Positions 46,176-59,487 of a stretch of 64,000 nucleotides of DNA are shown here, in pieces; position 1 is the stretch's first letter; every line of letters starts with the position of its first letter. The notes beneath the pieces are model-generated. The model saw only the letters and a program-made list of their open reading frames with translations. It searched no databases and was not told where the DNA came from. The position numbers were made by a program, and so were the translations under genes. Source of the stretch: Diphasiastrum complanatum (taxonomy: Eukaryota > Streptophyta > Lycopodiopsida > Lycopodiales > Lycopodiaceae); the NCBI GenBank assembly GCA_029204225.1, contig MU832158.1:20377-84376 (forward strand), read 5' to 3'.

Positions 46176-47319
46176 ATTTTTTTGTGTTGTAAGTGGTTGT
46201 GGGATGCAGGAGGGATAGTTGTGTACTGATTTCTTCTATAGTATAGTGGTGATATAGCAGTGATATAATAGTTAGTTGAAACTCGGATATTCTATGGGTG
46301 TTCAAATAGCTATTGTTCAATACAGAATCGGATTTACAATGGCTTCAGCCATAGATGGCTTCTTATCCGATCTGTCTGCAATACAATGGAAGTATGATGG
46401 TGTTGTACCTGTTTGTCAGAGGCACAACTATGACCTGATTTTGATCCTTAATTGACAATGGATGCTCAACTTGGATTTAGAACATGTCAGGAACTCGATT
46501 TTTTTACTGCTCTACCAAGTGCTTCAGTTCTTTCTTTAGTTTTATAGATTGCAGAATATTCCTAAACTACTCTACTCAAAGAACGGGGAATTAAACTAAT
46601 CCTGCTCCTACTAAAATCATAGATTCATCAACACAACTTTAACAAAACAACTGAAAATCCTACAAAGTTCTTGCTACAATTTTCACTCAACATTTGTAAC
46701 AAAAACTCCCCAGGGAGTCGAAAATAGGAAACATCATAAATCAGTAGAATAGTAGATCAATTTCCAAGTCCTGCACATCTACTTGATGCTAATCCCAAAC
46801 CAATTCTTAAGAGAAGAAAGCATGAACAAGCACATTCATACATCAGTATTCAAACAAAAATGCATAAAGATGGAGCATGGAAGGAAATGCAAATAGAATA
46901 ATCTTCAATCCAAAGAACAGCAGCATTTCAGTACATATTACATGCTTTGGAACTCGTGGTGGAGGCCTCTATCTATAGCCACGAGTTGTTGAACCCCATT
47001 AGATATTATTTTGGAGTCCACCTCTTGCAACTGAGTGAGCTCCAATCTATAATGATTTGAGTTCCACCTCTTACTTGATAATAGGAGGCCTCTTTATTTT
47101 AAAAACATAATTCAAGTTGAGATAATCTAATTTGCTAGCTCCCACATGCTATCCATCTTTCGGGACGTACGGGACTCACAATCGGATATTTTAGCCTAGC
47201 ACTAACAATTCTCGTGCTCTCATACTCGGCTTTCAACTTTATCTCTCCTAGAAGCACTTTTGAGTGGAGAGGTTCTGCATTGACACCTCGAGGCATGGCA
47301 TCAGCTAACACAAGGTACT
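46176..47319. other. No gene; probable LTR remnant
   Basis: Non-coding. 46920-47250 shares words with 42280-42700 (ACTCGTGG, CTCGTGCTY, GGAGGCCTC), suggesting a second, diverged copy of the same LTR. Confidence 0.35.
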
Positions 47320-48370
47320 TCTAAGAAGAAAATTCTTCACTCTCAAGATGTCGAATGGTGATTCACTTCAGAATCACGTTAACCAGTTCAAGAATCTCTT
47401 GCAATAGATGGCTGCTATCGGATCGATCATCGACGATCAAGACGTAATTATGACATTGCTTTCAAGCTTGCCCTCTACGTATGAAAACTGTGACACACTC
47501 ATATTTAACTCTCACTAAAGTTATCACTATGTTGTTGCAAGAAGACAATCAAAGAAGTGAAGACATTTAATTGACTTTATCATCTCATGCTCTATATGTC
47601 AATAAAGGCTCAAAACAACAAAAGCAGAAAAGCTCTAAGCAGTCCGCATCAAGTCAAAAACCGATGTAACGTCAAGAGCAATTATCAAATCAGTCGAAAA
47701 AATAGATGTTCTGTAAGTATTGTAAATGCACTAATCATGAGATCCAGGATTGCTGCAGTATTAAAAACAAAGAATGCTAGCAAACAACTAGATCAACACG
47801 CGAATCCAGTCACATCATCATATCTGAACTCGACACAGATGAAGGAGCATTTATGGTCAAAAACCAAAAGCATATGAACATTTTCACTCCTATACGCCTT
47901 ACAGTACAAAGAAATACGTTCATTTTGGCGACGATAGCATACACACTATCAAAGGTGAAGGCCTTGTAAGACTGATGTTCCAACATGATCAATTTAACCT
48001 ACTGTCAAATGTTTTCTATGTACCTAAACTCTCTATAAATTTGTTGTCATTAAGTAGAATCACTGAATTAGGTCATAGGGTAGAGTTTGAGTATGATCAA
48101 TGCTGAATTATAGATAGGACAAATAAGATCCTTGCACTCGGCAAGAGGCATTGATACTTATATAGACTAGCACATTGTTATTCTGACACTGTCAGGCCTT
48201 GAAAACCTCTGTTCTTGTCAAAAAAGCATTACTATGGGATCGCATATTAGGACACTTGAATCATACATCTGTGTCGAACATGTGTAAACAATTCCTAGCA
48301 CTTCATCTCGACTATCCAACCAACAAAGTCGACCTCCCTGTCTGTCCTACCAAGAAATATAGACCCTAGA
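47320..48370 (+). pseudogene. Very decayed copia gag-protease-pre-integrase
   Basis: In three plus-strand frames: QNQKKQMFCKYCK-like knuckle text (CKYCKCTNHEIQDC, near 47705-47750), a protease region near 47900-48090 (YTIKGEGLVRLMFQ, VFYVPKLSINLLSLSRIT) and pre-integrase (LWDRILGHLNHTSVS) near 48235. The protein family is that of the fragment at 9796-11219. Many stops. Confidence 0.7.
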
Positions 48371-49643
48371 AGCATGTGCATGTGCCCATGCAATCCCCAT
48401 GCTAATCGGAGTTAACTCCAATAACAACTAATAGTCATTCACGCATATGACACACACCATGTACTGCTCCACATGTGTCTCAATATTGGATGAGTCCTTA
48501 ATATGAATTAAGTATTTTTGGTATCTACATGGAATTATGAGGCCTTAGTTATTGATATGTCACCTTGAGGCCTCACTACCCTACCTAACGACATTTTTTT
48601 TATCTTAATAATAGGTTAACGACATAACATTCTTCTCCCATTACACTAGTTCTATCCATAAAAAAAGAAGGAAAGCAAATTTCATAAAAAAACAAGAATC
48701 ACTCATTATTTATAAGAATGATAATCCTCTAATAATACACACAATTCTCTAGTCATAGAAAAGTGTATTGTCAACAAAAATTTTTGAGTTTTCAAGTCAC
48801 ATATAATTATTAGAGAACACTTGAAGGTATAACATCCAACTCAAGGAAATGCAAGTCTCTTTCATCAAGAAAGTTTTGGACTTCAAGAATCTTTCTTAAC
48901 CTAGACTTGTATCATAAAATATCAGTTATTTTAATCCTATGTTCCATTTTGTAGTCAAAGATAAAAAGCATACCAAAACAATTTTTATATTATCTACCTT
49001 TAACCACAAAAGATTTTTGAATTTTCAATCTAGAAATAATCTAGATATCTTTCATAACACTAGAATTTGGTGTTGTTAGTCATCGACATTTGATAAAGCT
49101 CTTTAGGATACTTTTACTAAAAAAATGATTTTTTCTCATTTGGAAAATAATTTTCCACCAACTTGAAGAATTATATTTTCTATGCACGTACCATTCTCGA
49201 TGAATATTTAATGACTCAAAAAGTATATGTCTTATAGGGAATACATGTACAAACAAACAATATTTTGTGAATTCTCATCACATTGCCTATCTAACCAACT
49301 AACTTTAAAGTATACAAGGGTAGCTTTTTTTTTTTTTTTTTTTTTTCTCGAATAAAATTGACTATAGATTATAGACTTTTTACAAAATACGGAGAATCAA
49401 CAAAACTTAAAGAAGCATAAGCTTATCATTCTCTTTAAAGAGGAGTAGAGGGGAGATGTAGAAATCACCATTCCCAAGTTCTCTACTATTTCTATCTAAC
49501 CAAATGTGCCACAAGGTTGTGATCCTAATACATTGCTAGAAGGAATTGGCCTTTCCATCATCAAACGTAATATCATTCACTCAAGCTAGTTGTTGAAGGT
49601 ATATAAATCTCAAAATTTCTAGGTGTACTTACTTCTTTACTCA
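48371..49643. other. No gene seen
   Basis: AT-rich non-coding sequence with a 22-bp T run at 49325-49346. Confidence 0.4.
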
Positions 49644-49648
49644 TGTAA
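49644..49648. repeat. Target-site duplication of copia C, left copy
   Basis: TGTAA, repeated at 55811-55815 on the other side of the element. Confidence 0.85.
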
Positions 49649-50616
49649 TGATGGAGGTAATAGAGGTTCGTGAGAGGGTCGCGAAAGCGATTCAACCACG
49701 ACTCCTTGCGATTCGGATGCAGTTCAGATGTGGTCACTGGACACTACCAGCCGAATCACTCCTACAGTCCTCCATAATGTAGTCAGGCACTGCTGATCTA
49801 CATTTTATAAATTAATACAACATTTAACAAGTTCAACCAATGTGCGGAATTAAATGAATGGGAGAATCAAACACACAAATAACAGCAGACACATTTGCAT
49901 TCAAGATCATACATCATAAATTGACATGTGCACAATTGCTACAAGATCATCTATTGATTTTTCTTTGATTCTTCAAGCACTGCATGCAGATCCACGCAGT
50001 GTTTTGGCGTGAGAGAAATACAGTTTTCTCACGAGTGGATGTCTTGCTTACTAGCGAACTTGTCGATCACTATGGATCCTGCTCACAAAACTCGTCTCAC
50101 ACGCAGGCAAATTTCTTGTCAGCATTTCATCCTGTTTGCTTACTAGCATCAGACTACTTTTCTGTGTTTGTCAAGTATCATTTAGTAAGTATATAGTCGC
50201 TCTATGTAACTTTAAGATTAGAGTGATTAAGTATCTACAACTAATTAGGAAATTACAAGAGTGGTAGATTAGCCACAACCTAGAGTGTATCTGCTGACGT
50301 CATGCCATCAGATCAGATATCTGTACTTCTGGGTACTTGCATGATCTTTGCTGGTACTCATTGGAGTGTGAGAACAGAAAAGATTTCGTGACGTTTTTTG
50401 TGTTGCGTCGTTGGTTTCATTTCCGTCATCTGACTTTCTCGTGTTGGACCGCAAAAGATTTTCGTTCGCGAATCTTTCGTGTTCGTGTCTTTCCGTCAGG
50501 TGTTCGCGAAACTTTTGTGCTTCGTGTCTCTTGACTTTCGTGTTTGCGAACATCTTTGTCAGGCAGAGGGCTGAAAGCTAGCAAAGCTTTGTAAATAGAA
50601 ACGTTTTGTTTCTTCA
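49649..50616 (-). repeat. Copia C 3' LTR
   Basis: 968 bp, bounded by TGATGG and TCTTCA on the plus strand (TGAAGA...CCATCA on the minus strand). It matches 54838-55810 along its length with scattered differences. CTATATAC near 50190 is the likely TATA box. A polypurine tract (GAAAGGGAG) lies at 50618-50627. Confidence 0.92.
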
Positions 50617-50662
50617 GCTCCCTTTCAAGGCATGATAGCTTTACGATCCCAAGACTATTCCT

Positions 50663-50980
50663 CTATCTCTCAAAAAGTCCTTTGTCCAAGGCTTTGGTGA
50701 AGATGTCAGCAACCATGTCTTTTGTGCCGATGAAGGTGGTCTGCAACATCTTCTTTTCAATTAGATCCCGGATCAAGTGATACTTGATCGCGATGTGCTT
50801 TGTTCTCGAATGGAACTCGAGATATTTGGTCAGATGTATTGTAGAGGTGTTATCCATCTGCAAGACCAGAGGCTCATTCCTTGTTTCGCCCAATTCGTCC
50901 AGGAACGACCTTAGCCAGATTATCTCATTGGCCATCTTTGCTGCTGCAATGTACTCTGATTCGTAGGATGATTGAGCCAC
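50663..50980 (-). pseudogene. Copia C RNase H
   Basis: AQSSYESEYIAAAKMANEII, then LQMDNTSTIHLTK, RTKHIAIKYHLIRDLIEKK and VADIFTKALDKGLFER. Open over this stretch and ending just before the polypurine tract. Confidence 0.85.
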
Positions 50981-51312
50981 AATGGTTTGCTTCTTGCTGA
51001 CCTAGAGAACTGCTGCTCCTGATGCGATGGTGCATCCTCCTTAGACGCTTTTACAATCGTCCTTGAGAGATGCCTAGCTAGCATCGCTGTAGGAAAGCAT
51101 CCTGAAACCTGCATCATGACAATAGCACAAGCCATAATCTCTCGGTAATTGAAGATATTACAAAATCCGTTTTGCAATCTTCTAATGTGTCGAGCCTGGA
51201 TTCGTACATAATTGGCTCATCCCAAATACTGCATAAGCAATATCAGCACATGTGTTGTCAGCAAGGTACATCAGTGATCCTATTAGTTTCATGTAAGGTG
51301 TGAGCTACATTT

Positions 51313-51470
<158 letters not shown>

Positions 51471-52369
51471 TAGTCTTTGGACAGTCATCCTTTGTCAGCA
51501 CTATCCCTACAAGCATTGGAGTATTCGCTCCTTTGCAGTTCAACATCCCAAAGTTCTCTAGGATCTTCTGGGTGTATCTGGACTGGTGAAGGTACCTCAT
51601 AGTTCCTTTCAATTTGTAAGCCCAGGCAACACCTGGCTTCTCCCAGATCCACAATCTCAAAATGTTTTGAGATGTCTGTCTTCACTTCAGCGATCAACTA
51701 CTCATTCCTGCAAAGTATCAGAGTGTCATCCACGTACACAACAACATATAGACCTCTTCATCTAGTTCTCCATGCAAGAAGGCTGTCTTCTCATCCACAA
51801 TGTGGATCATGACATCATAAGTTGCTGCATATGCAAATAACAATCGTAGGGACAAATGTTTTCGTATCTCTGAGAGAATCCCTTTGCTACCAGTCTTGCC
51901 TTGTATTTCATCACATTCCCATCTGGTCCGTATTTGAGCTTGAAAACCCATTTGCATTTGACAGTCTTGCGCTTATGTGGTAATGGCTGCAACGTCCATA
52001 CCTGGTTCTTCCTCATGGACTCCATCTCTTCATTCATGGCTTGGATCCATCTGTCATTCTCTGGACATTAAATCGCTTCCTCGAATGCCTGTGGTTTTCC
52101 ACTGAAACCGCAAAACTCTTCTGATATGGAAGCTGAGCTACCTGGCACATATCTTGCTGGCGCTCTTCGTGGTCTAGACGACCTTCGAGGATATCATCCT
52201 GGGACAGCAATGCCTTTTCCTTTGTCTGCTCTGCTCGGTTCGGAACCATCTTGGTTTACAGGTACTGTAGCAGTAGGTTGTCTCTCGAATCTTTCTTCTT
52301 CAGATTCGTCACTCAAATGGGAAACGACTAAAAAATCTTCGTTTTTGTGTTCGTCCTCTACTCCCTCTG

Positions 52370-53419
52370 TCACTGACGGCAGGTCATAGTACTGAAAACT
52401 TCATAGCTGACAGGATCATCATTGGCCATTGTCCTGCTCTCATCAAATCTGACATCTCTCACTGTTTTCACAGTGTTCGTGTCTGGCATGTAGACTTTGT
52501 AGTATGACGAGTTGTTGTCATAACCTACCAGAAATCCCTGCTCGGCTTTCTCATCAAGCTTCTTTTGAAGCTTATCAAGAATATGTGCATAAGTTGCATA
52601 GCCAAATATTCTGACATGAGACAAGTTGGGTTTTCTACCCCACCATAGCTCATGTGGTGTCGTGTGAGGGACACCAAACTTGCCTGCTCTATTCTGGATG
52701 TATGCGGCTGTAGCTACTGCTTCAGCCCACAGTACCCTTGGAGACTTCGAGTATGCCATCATGCATCTGGATGCTTCCATCAGGGTCCTATTCTTTCGTT
52801 CAGCAACACCATTGTGCTGCGGTGTGTAGGTTGTAGTCCTTCTATGAATGATGCCACGATCATTGCAGAAGTCAGTGAAGTGATTCGAGATGTAATCGCC
52901 ACCTCGATCTGTTCTGATCTGCTTCACTTTGCTGCCTGTACATCTCTCAGTCCAATTCACATATTCTGTGAATTTGTTAAGTGCTTCAGATTTATTTAGA
53001 ATAAAATACACTCTGGAAAATTTGCTATAATCATCAATGAAGGTTATATAATATTTTGAACCTCCTATTGAGATCACATTGAAAGGTCCACAGATGTCAG
53101 AATGCACTAACTCTAGAATCTTGGTCGTTCTATAGGAGTCTTTGATGAATGGTGTGCGTGACATCTTACCCTTCAAACATGCATCACAGATGGTTGAACT
53201 GGTTGCATTTGAGATGCTGACCCCTGTTATCGCTCCATGATGGCTTGCTTGGTAAAGTGCCATTGAGTTAATGTGGCATAGTCTTCTGTGCCACAGAGTG
53301 TTTGGTTGGTCATCATGAGTCTGATGCATCTGATTTGCAGGTAGGCGTACATTCAAATGATATAGATTTCCTTTCCTTTTGCCTTGAGCGATCAGAGTAC
53401 TGGTACTGCCGTCAACCAC
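52370..53419 (-). CDS. Copia C integrase frame
   Basis: 349 codons open. Pre-integrase (LWHRRLCHINSMALYQASHH) comes first, then CDACLKGKMSRTPF and the integrase core with HSDICGPFNVI, FIDDYSKFSRVYF, TDRGGDYISNHF, YTPQHNGVAERKNRTLMEAS and VLWAEAVATAAYIQN, and a C-terminal VGYDNNSSYYKVYMP. The three catalytic acidic residues look intact. It inserts the element cDNA into the genome. Confidence 0.88.
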   Translation of the reverse strand: MVDGSTSTLIAQGKRKGNLYHLNVRLPANQMHQTHDDQPNTLWHRRLCHINSMALYQASHHGAITGVSISNATSSTICDACLKGKMSRTPFIKDSYRTTKILELVHSDICGPFNVISIGGSKYYITFIDDYSKFSRVYFILNKSEALNKFTEYVNWTERCTGSKVKQIRTDRGGDYISNHFTDFCNDRGIIHRRTTTYTPQHNGVAERKNRTLMEASRCMMAYSKSPRVLWAEAVATAAYIQNRAGKFGVPHTTPHELWWGRKPNLSHVRIFGYATYAHILDKLQKKLDEKAEQGFLVGYDNNSSYYKVYMPDTNTVKTVRDVRFDESRTMANDDPVSYEVFSTMTCRQ

Positions 53420-54837
53420 GTTGCATCACATGCATCCTTGCATCTGCTATTCTTGCTACAGAAAGCAAGTCTTATTGCAGAGTAGGCACGAACAGAACAT
53501 CTTCGAGTCGTCTGTCTCTGCCGTTGGTGTTGAGCCATAGTGAACCAATATCGTTCACTTGATGTCTAGATCCATCTCCAAGAACTATGAATCTTGAAGG
53601 ATCTGCACTTCTGAAATCAGACATGATTCATCTTGATGTCACAAAGTGCGAGGTGGCTCCTGAATCTAGGATCACCTCATGTGTGTCAGATGTTGACGCT
53701 GCACACACGTCTTCACAAAAATATAGGCGATCGGACAGTTTCTGTTTGTTCTTTCTTCACCCATCTTCGAGCTCTCGGGCTCCTTGACATAGGATGAACT
53801 GTTGCTGTTCTCCTATCTATTCTGCGCTAATTTGTTTCTTGGGTTCTGGCGGCAATCCATGGCTGCATGACCCTTCTTGTGGCAGTGAATACACTCAATC
53901 TTTGGATTGAGCCAGCATGTATCAATTGTATGTCCATCTCTTTGTGCATCTAACTTTTTTTTTTTCTCCACCTTGTTGCTTCGACCTCCCTTTGCTCTTC
54001 TAGTTGCCTTTGCTGGTCTCCTCTGCTTGATGATCACGATCCTGCCTCTGGTTCGACTCTCTCTTAGGCTTAAATTGTTTCTTGGATTTTTTTTTTGTTG
54101 TCGTAGAGGGCCTGGTCAGAACCATCCTTGTGATCAAGGTGTTCTCCGGCCTCGACTTCCTCTCGAATCTCGACAATCGCCTTTTCGAGGTTCATGGTAG
54201 GATCTTTTGCGAGCAGGGTTCTCGTCGTCTAGAATGATCTAGGTAAGGCTCTCAACAAGTAGGTGAGCTACTTCTCAGCTGACACCGTGTTCTCTGCTCT
54301 AGAGTTGTGTAGTGATAGGAATAGATCCTTCATCTTCCTTATGAAAGAAGTGAGGTCCTTCCCATCCCATTGTAGATTTGTCAGCTGATCTTCCAGCATC
54401 ATGATTTGACTTCTCGATTTCGTCTGAAATCTTGTGAGCAATGCATCCCACATCTCCTTAACTTTGGAGAGTGTAGCCACATCAAGTGTGAGACTATCTT
54501 CGATGAAAGATGATAGCAAGACTACTGCCTTGTCGTTTTTCTCTCTCCACTCGCGTAGCTCCTTGTTTGATGTCGTAGGCATCTCTTATGTGCCATCCAC
54601 CCAGGGAAATAGGCCTTCGCCCTTGAGTATCAGTGATGTCTTAACTTTTCAGGCTAGAAAGTTAGATTCTGAAGAATCAAGAATTATGCAGATCTTGCTC
54701 TGCATGCTGCTGATTGAAGCCATTGCTTCTGGAGTCTGTTCTCTTGTTGATGGTTGTTTCTTTGAGTTCTTGGCCTCCTGGATCTGATAGCTTCTTGGCT
54801 ACATCAGATTATGACAATAAGTAGGCTCTGATACCAC

Positions 54838-55810
54838 TGATGGAGGTACTAGAGGCTCGCGAGACAGTCACGAAACAGTCGTGAAAGCGATTCAACCACG
54901 ACTCAATGCCATTCGATGGCGTTCAGATGTAGTCACTGGACACTGCCAGCCGAATCACTCCTACAGTCCTCTAGAATGTAGTCAGGCACTGCTGATCTAC
55001 GTTTTATAAATTAATGCAACATTTAACAAGTTCAACCAATGTGCGGAATTAAATGAATGGGAGAATCAGACACACGAATAACAGCAGACACATTTGCATT
55101 CAAGATCATACATCATAAATTGACATGTGCACAATTGCTACAAGAACATCTATTGACTTTTCTTTGATTCTTCAAGCACTGCATGCAGATCCACGCAATG
55201 CGTTGGCGTGAGAGAAATATAGTTCTCTCACGAGTGGATGTCTCGCTTACTAGCAGACATGTGGATCACTATGGATCCTGCTCATAGAACTCGTCTCACA
55301 CGCAGGCGGACTTCTTGTCAGTATCTCGTCTTGATTGCTTACTAGCATCAGACTACTTTTCTGTGTTTGTCAAGTATCATCCAGTAAGTATATAGTCGCT
55401 CTATGTAACTTTAAGATTAGAGTGATTAAGTATCTACAACTAATCAGGAAATTACAAGAGTGGCAGATTAGCCACGACCTAGAGTGTATCTGTTGACGTC
55501 ATGCCATCAGATCATATATCTGTACTTATGTGTACTTGCATGATCTTTGCTGGTACTCTTTGGAGCGTGAGGGCAAAAAAGATTTCGCGACATTTTTCGT
55601 GTCGCGTCGTTGGTTTCATTTCCACCGTCTGACTTTTCTCATGTTGGACCGCAAAAGATTCTCGTTCGCGAATATTTCGTGTTCGTGTCTTCCCGTCAGA
55701 TGTTCGCGAAACTTTCGTGCTTCGTGTCTCTTGACTTTCGTGTTCGCAAACATCTTCGTTAGGCAGAGGGCTGAGCAAAGCTTTGTAAATAGAAATGTTT
55801 TGTTTCTTCA
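54838..55810 (-). repeat. Copia C 5' LTR
   Basis: 973 bp partner of 49649-50616. On the minus strand it starts TGAAGAAACAAAAC and ends CCATCA one base before the primer site. Confidence 0.92.
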
Positions 55811-55815
55811 TGTAA
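55811..55815. repeat. Target-site duplication of copia C, right copy
   Basis: TGTAA, identical to 49644-49648; proves insertion as one unit. Confidence 0.85.
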
Positions 55816-58800
55816 AACACTAGTACATTTTAGATTCATTTTGAATCTTATCAGGGTCAATGAATTAAATTTTACAAAGGATTCTATGTACGTATGGTGG
55901 TCATAGGCCAAAGTTTAGAGTAGATGTGAAAAATGGTACTATGTTCACCTTCTAGTTTAAGTATACCAAATGAACCTAGTGAAAAAGAATGCATAATAAA
56001 CTCAACAAAATTATTGATCCCCACAAAAGAATAATCTCACTATGATTTTGTACTAAAACATATCTTTCATATATTCTCTCACTATCTGCATATGTTGATT
56101 ACTTACATAACTAATAAAAATATTGTATATTCAATTGATTCCATAAGAATGGCATTTCTAAAAAATAAATAACACAACTAGGAAATCTATATGATTGGAA
56201 AAAAACATATTCACTCACACAAATCATCCAAAAAAATCTTAGCTTTTGTAACGATTTATCTTTTTGTCGAATAGACCTCTCCAAGACCTAGTAAACATAC
56301 AAAGATTAGGTTGATCAATATAGATTTTCATCGATAGAAGGGTATATCACAAAACCTAGATACACATATTCTTGCTTGAATTTTTGAGTTGGGAACTTGT
56401 TTTGAACTTTGGCATACTCTAGTATATATATAGTTGTTGAAGTGATTTTTGTAAATGGTGGTTTCAAACTGATTATTTAATTTAGTTTCATTACACAATT
56501 ACTCTATGATCCCCCATTTGAGTATGCGGCCAGTAAGATTTAATGTACATCCATTGTCCATTATTAAAGAATGGTCAAATTCCATTTTCAAACTTGTTGA
56601 TTTCAAATTTAATCGACCAATTTACAAGTAACAATACATTAAATGAAAAAAGCTTTTATAGTCAAATTTTAGAAGAATAATAAGGCAAGTTGGAGGTTGA
56701 AAACTGAAATGTCAAATGTAGTCATGCAAAAAGAGGATAAGAATTGTGTACATCAACCACACTCCTACATAACATGTTGAATAAGTGCAATAGAACTATT
56801 CTTTATGTATTTGGTAATTGTCAAGAGTATGTGGCATGTAAGACTTTATGTACATCAATCACTCTCCTACGTAACTTGCTAGACATGTTAATGCTAACAA
56901 TCAAGAGGGTGATGACCACACAAGTAGTTGCAGTCATATCATGTGTTGGTTGGTGCTCTCGCAGTTACTTCACATAGTCATCTCCCTCTAATTAGAATTT
57001 TTTTGAATTAAATAATTGTGAAGGGCAAATCATTGTTTTGGCCCCATGTCAAGGCGATCTCTGTGTGTGTTGGATAGCATAGCATAGCTACCTACTTCTT
57101 GGTATCCATTGCCCTCTTGAGTTTTCTAGACGTACTAAAAAAGGGACAGGCATTTGAATTGGCTTCCCCAACCGTTTTATTGACTGTAAGCATGCCAATT
57201 ATTTCTTCACAATCTCTATGTTTTGGTATGAGTGGAAAGGGAAATCAAGGTTACGATTGCATGGCCATAAGGTCAAGATTTAGCTTATGAGAGTGCAATT
57301 GGTAGTTGTGCCGAGAAATGTTGGGGGTTTGGTAAGGGAATCAATTTTTTTAGTGAATCTAGTAACCTAAGAATGGGATTTTTTTGTTTCTTAAGATGGG
57401 CATAAGAAGTTCTTTTTGGAGTGGAAAATTTGGTGATTTCCTACTAGTGAAGGACATTTAAATTGGTAATTATATGGAATCCTAGTTTATAGAATCAGGA
57501 TTTCTGGGCAAGTTGTTAATTCATCATTAATCATGGTAGAATTCTTCTCGGGTATGTTATCAACTATATAGATAGTTTATGAATATTACTCAAATTTTCA
57601 ATGCAATGAGAATTTTAACTCCTGAGTTAGATTACTTCCACATTAAGGAGTTAAGATGCAATTGAGGACTTTAATTTAAAAAAAATCTGCACAAGTGTTT
57701 TTCGTCAATTTTAATATTAGGAATAGGTATAGCAAAAGCTCTTGGCACAAGCCTCAATGCAAGGTACTCATTGAATGTAAATTTAAGCTATGAAATGGTT
57801 GAAATCAACCAATGAAAATAGGGAAGGAGATTTGAAAGTTTTTTTTTGGAGATTTTGAATCGTTGGTGTCCTTACTCAACAAAAGAAAATTTGTTGACTA
57901 CGGAATAAGAGTTACCTAGTTATCCACCCCTCCAATTAGATTTTTATTCCATGTAACATCATAATACAAAACCATAGAGGGATGACCAGTCATGAAGATG
58001 GAGAGAGAAAGAGAGAATTATTTGATTGATTTGTCTTGGTTAGAGCTAGCGATCCAGATCTACATCCGAAAGGAGATGGTGTCATAGTTAGCCGATGAGA
58101 GATGTCTGATGGGTGTCACTGCTGCAATACGTGGTGAGCTAGGGAGGAATCCCTTTGTACTCCTTCGGATCAGCAGGAGTCAGAATCCAATCGCCCACAA
58201 AAATAAGGACATACAACAAGAGAAGAAACAGGCTTGAAGACGGGGACAAGGGTTATGCCAATTGCAGTAATAAGGGTAGTGGCATAGTCCTATAAGCTGT
58301 AATGGCATCTTGCACCTCCATGTCTCTCAAATCTCTATTTTCTCCCCTTTATTACTAATCAATTTCGAATAGGTAGGCTGTGTTGAGAAACATTTATATA
58401 AATGAACGATTATATATCGATACTAAGAGTTCGGGTGTGGTGTATAAGACATTTAAGCCAAAAGATGAGAACATGACAATCTGAGATATAGCTGGTGTGA
58501 GCCAGGGTAGAGGCCGGGCAAGCTGGTGTGATCATTTCTTCACGGAATGGACAGAGTACAGTTGGTCAGTAAAGTTGAGATGTCAGATCAGGTCAAGGCA
58601 TCCGCTGCAGCAGCAAAATCATGATAAGATGATCGGTTGTAATTTCCGTCAAGTTGGTGAAGCTAATGCAGTCCGCCTCATAATTTTGTAAGTTTGAAGC
58701 TAGACTGGTCAATGAAGGTACATCTACAGATGCTGTCCTTCTTGTGATGTACACGTTAATGTATCCGTTAATCAACCCTCACAGTAAGCTGACACAAGGT

Positions 58801-59487
58801 GGTATATACTCAGCAACAGGTGGGATTACAAATTAAGACTGAAAATTTGCGTCTTTATTACAACGATAGGAGCACTAGATTGTAATGAATTTCAATTGTA
58901 AAATCTTGTGCAGCTTTTACCTTATGGCCACTGATCATGTTTTGTACAGTATTTTAATTGGTGTTTGCAAGGAAGGCTTGTGATTTGCTTAAGATACACC
59001 TCTGCAAGATGATCCTATTTTATCTCAGCTGCTGGAAAATCATCAAGTTCACAGAATCACATATAAGCAGTTGAAATCCATATCTATGTATAAGTATGAG
59101 CCATAGGTTGTCCACCAGAGTAGCCTTTGCAGTTGCCGTAACGAATGAAGCTGTCTGATAATTTTATAAATGAAGAAACAATAATCAGTACAAGAGAGAG
59201 TAGTTTGTAGCAGCAATCACGGCATCTTATTAATTCTCCTTCAATGATAGGACTAATTGATGCCAAAAAATAATGATATGACAAAGTTTCGCGAGACAAG
59301 ATTGGTTTTGATTGTCCCCTTATTTCAGATATTTGCGAATGATTAGCTTTGACAGCAGCATTTCCCTGATATCTCTTTGCTCTAGAGATCACTCATTGGA
59401 GATCAAAGATACAAGGAGATGCTAAACCCTTATTTCATGTCTTAAAAAGAATTTACAGCATAGACGAAAGTATTCCGAATCCTTCCC
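55816..59487. other. Intergenic region between copia C and laccase
   Basis: AT-rich, no convincing gene or transposon. A diverged local duplication (TGTACATCAAYCAC, ACTCCTAC, AACWTG) lies at about 56745-56780 and 56848-56885. The last part is the 3' flank of the laccase. Confidence 0.4.

Noticed and set aside
56744-57290. Plus-strand frames of 60-77 codons
   Set aside because: No family signal, AT-rich context and a local repeat inside; judged random.
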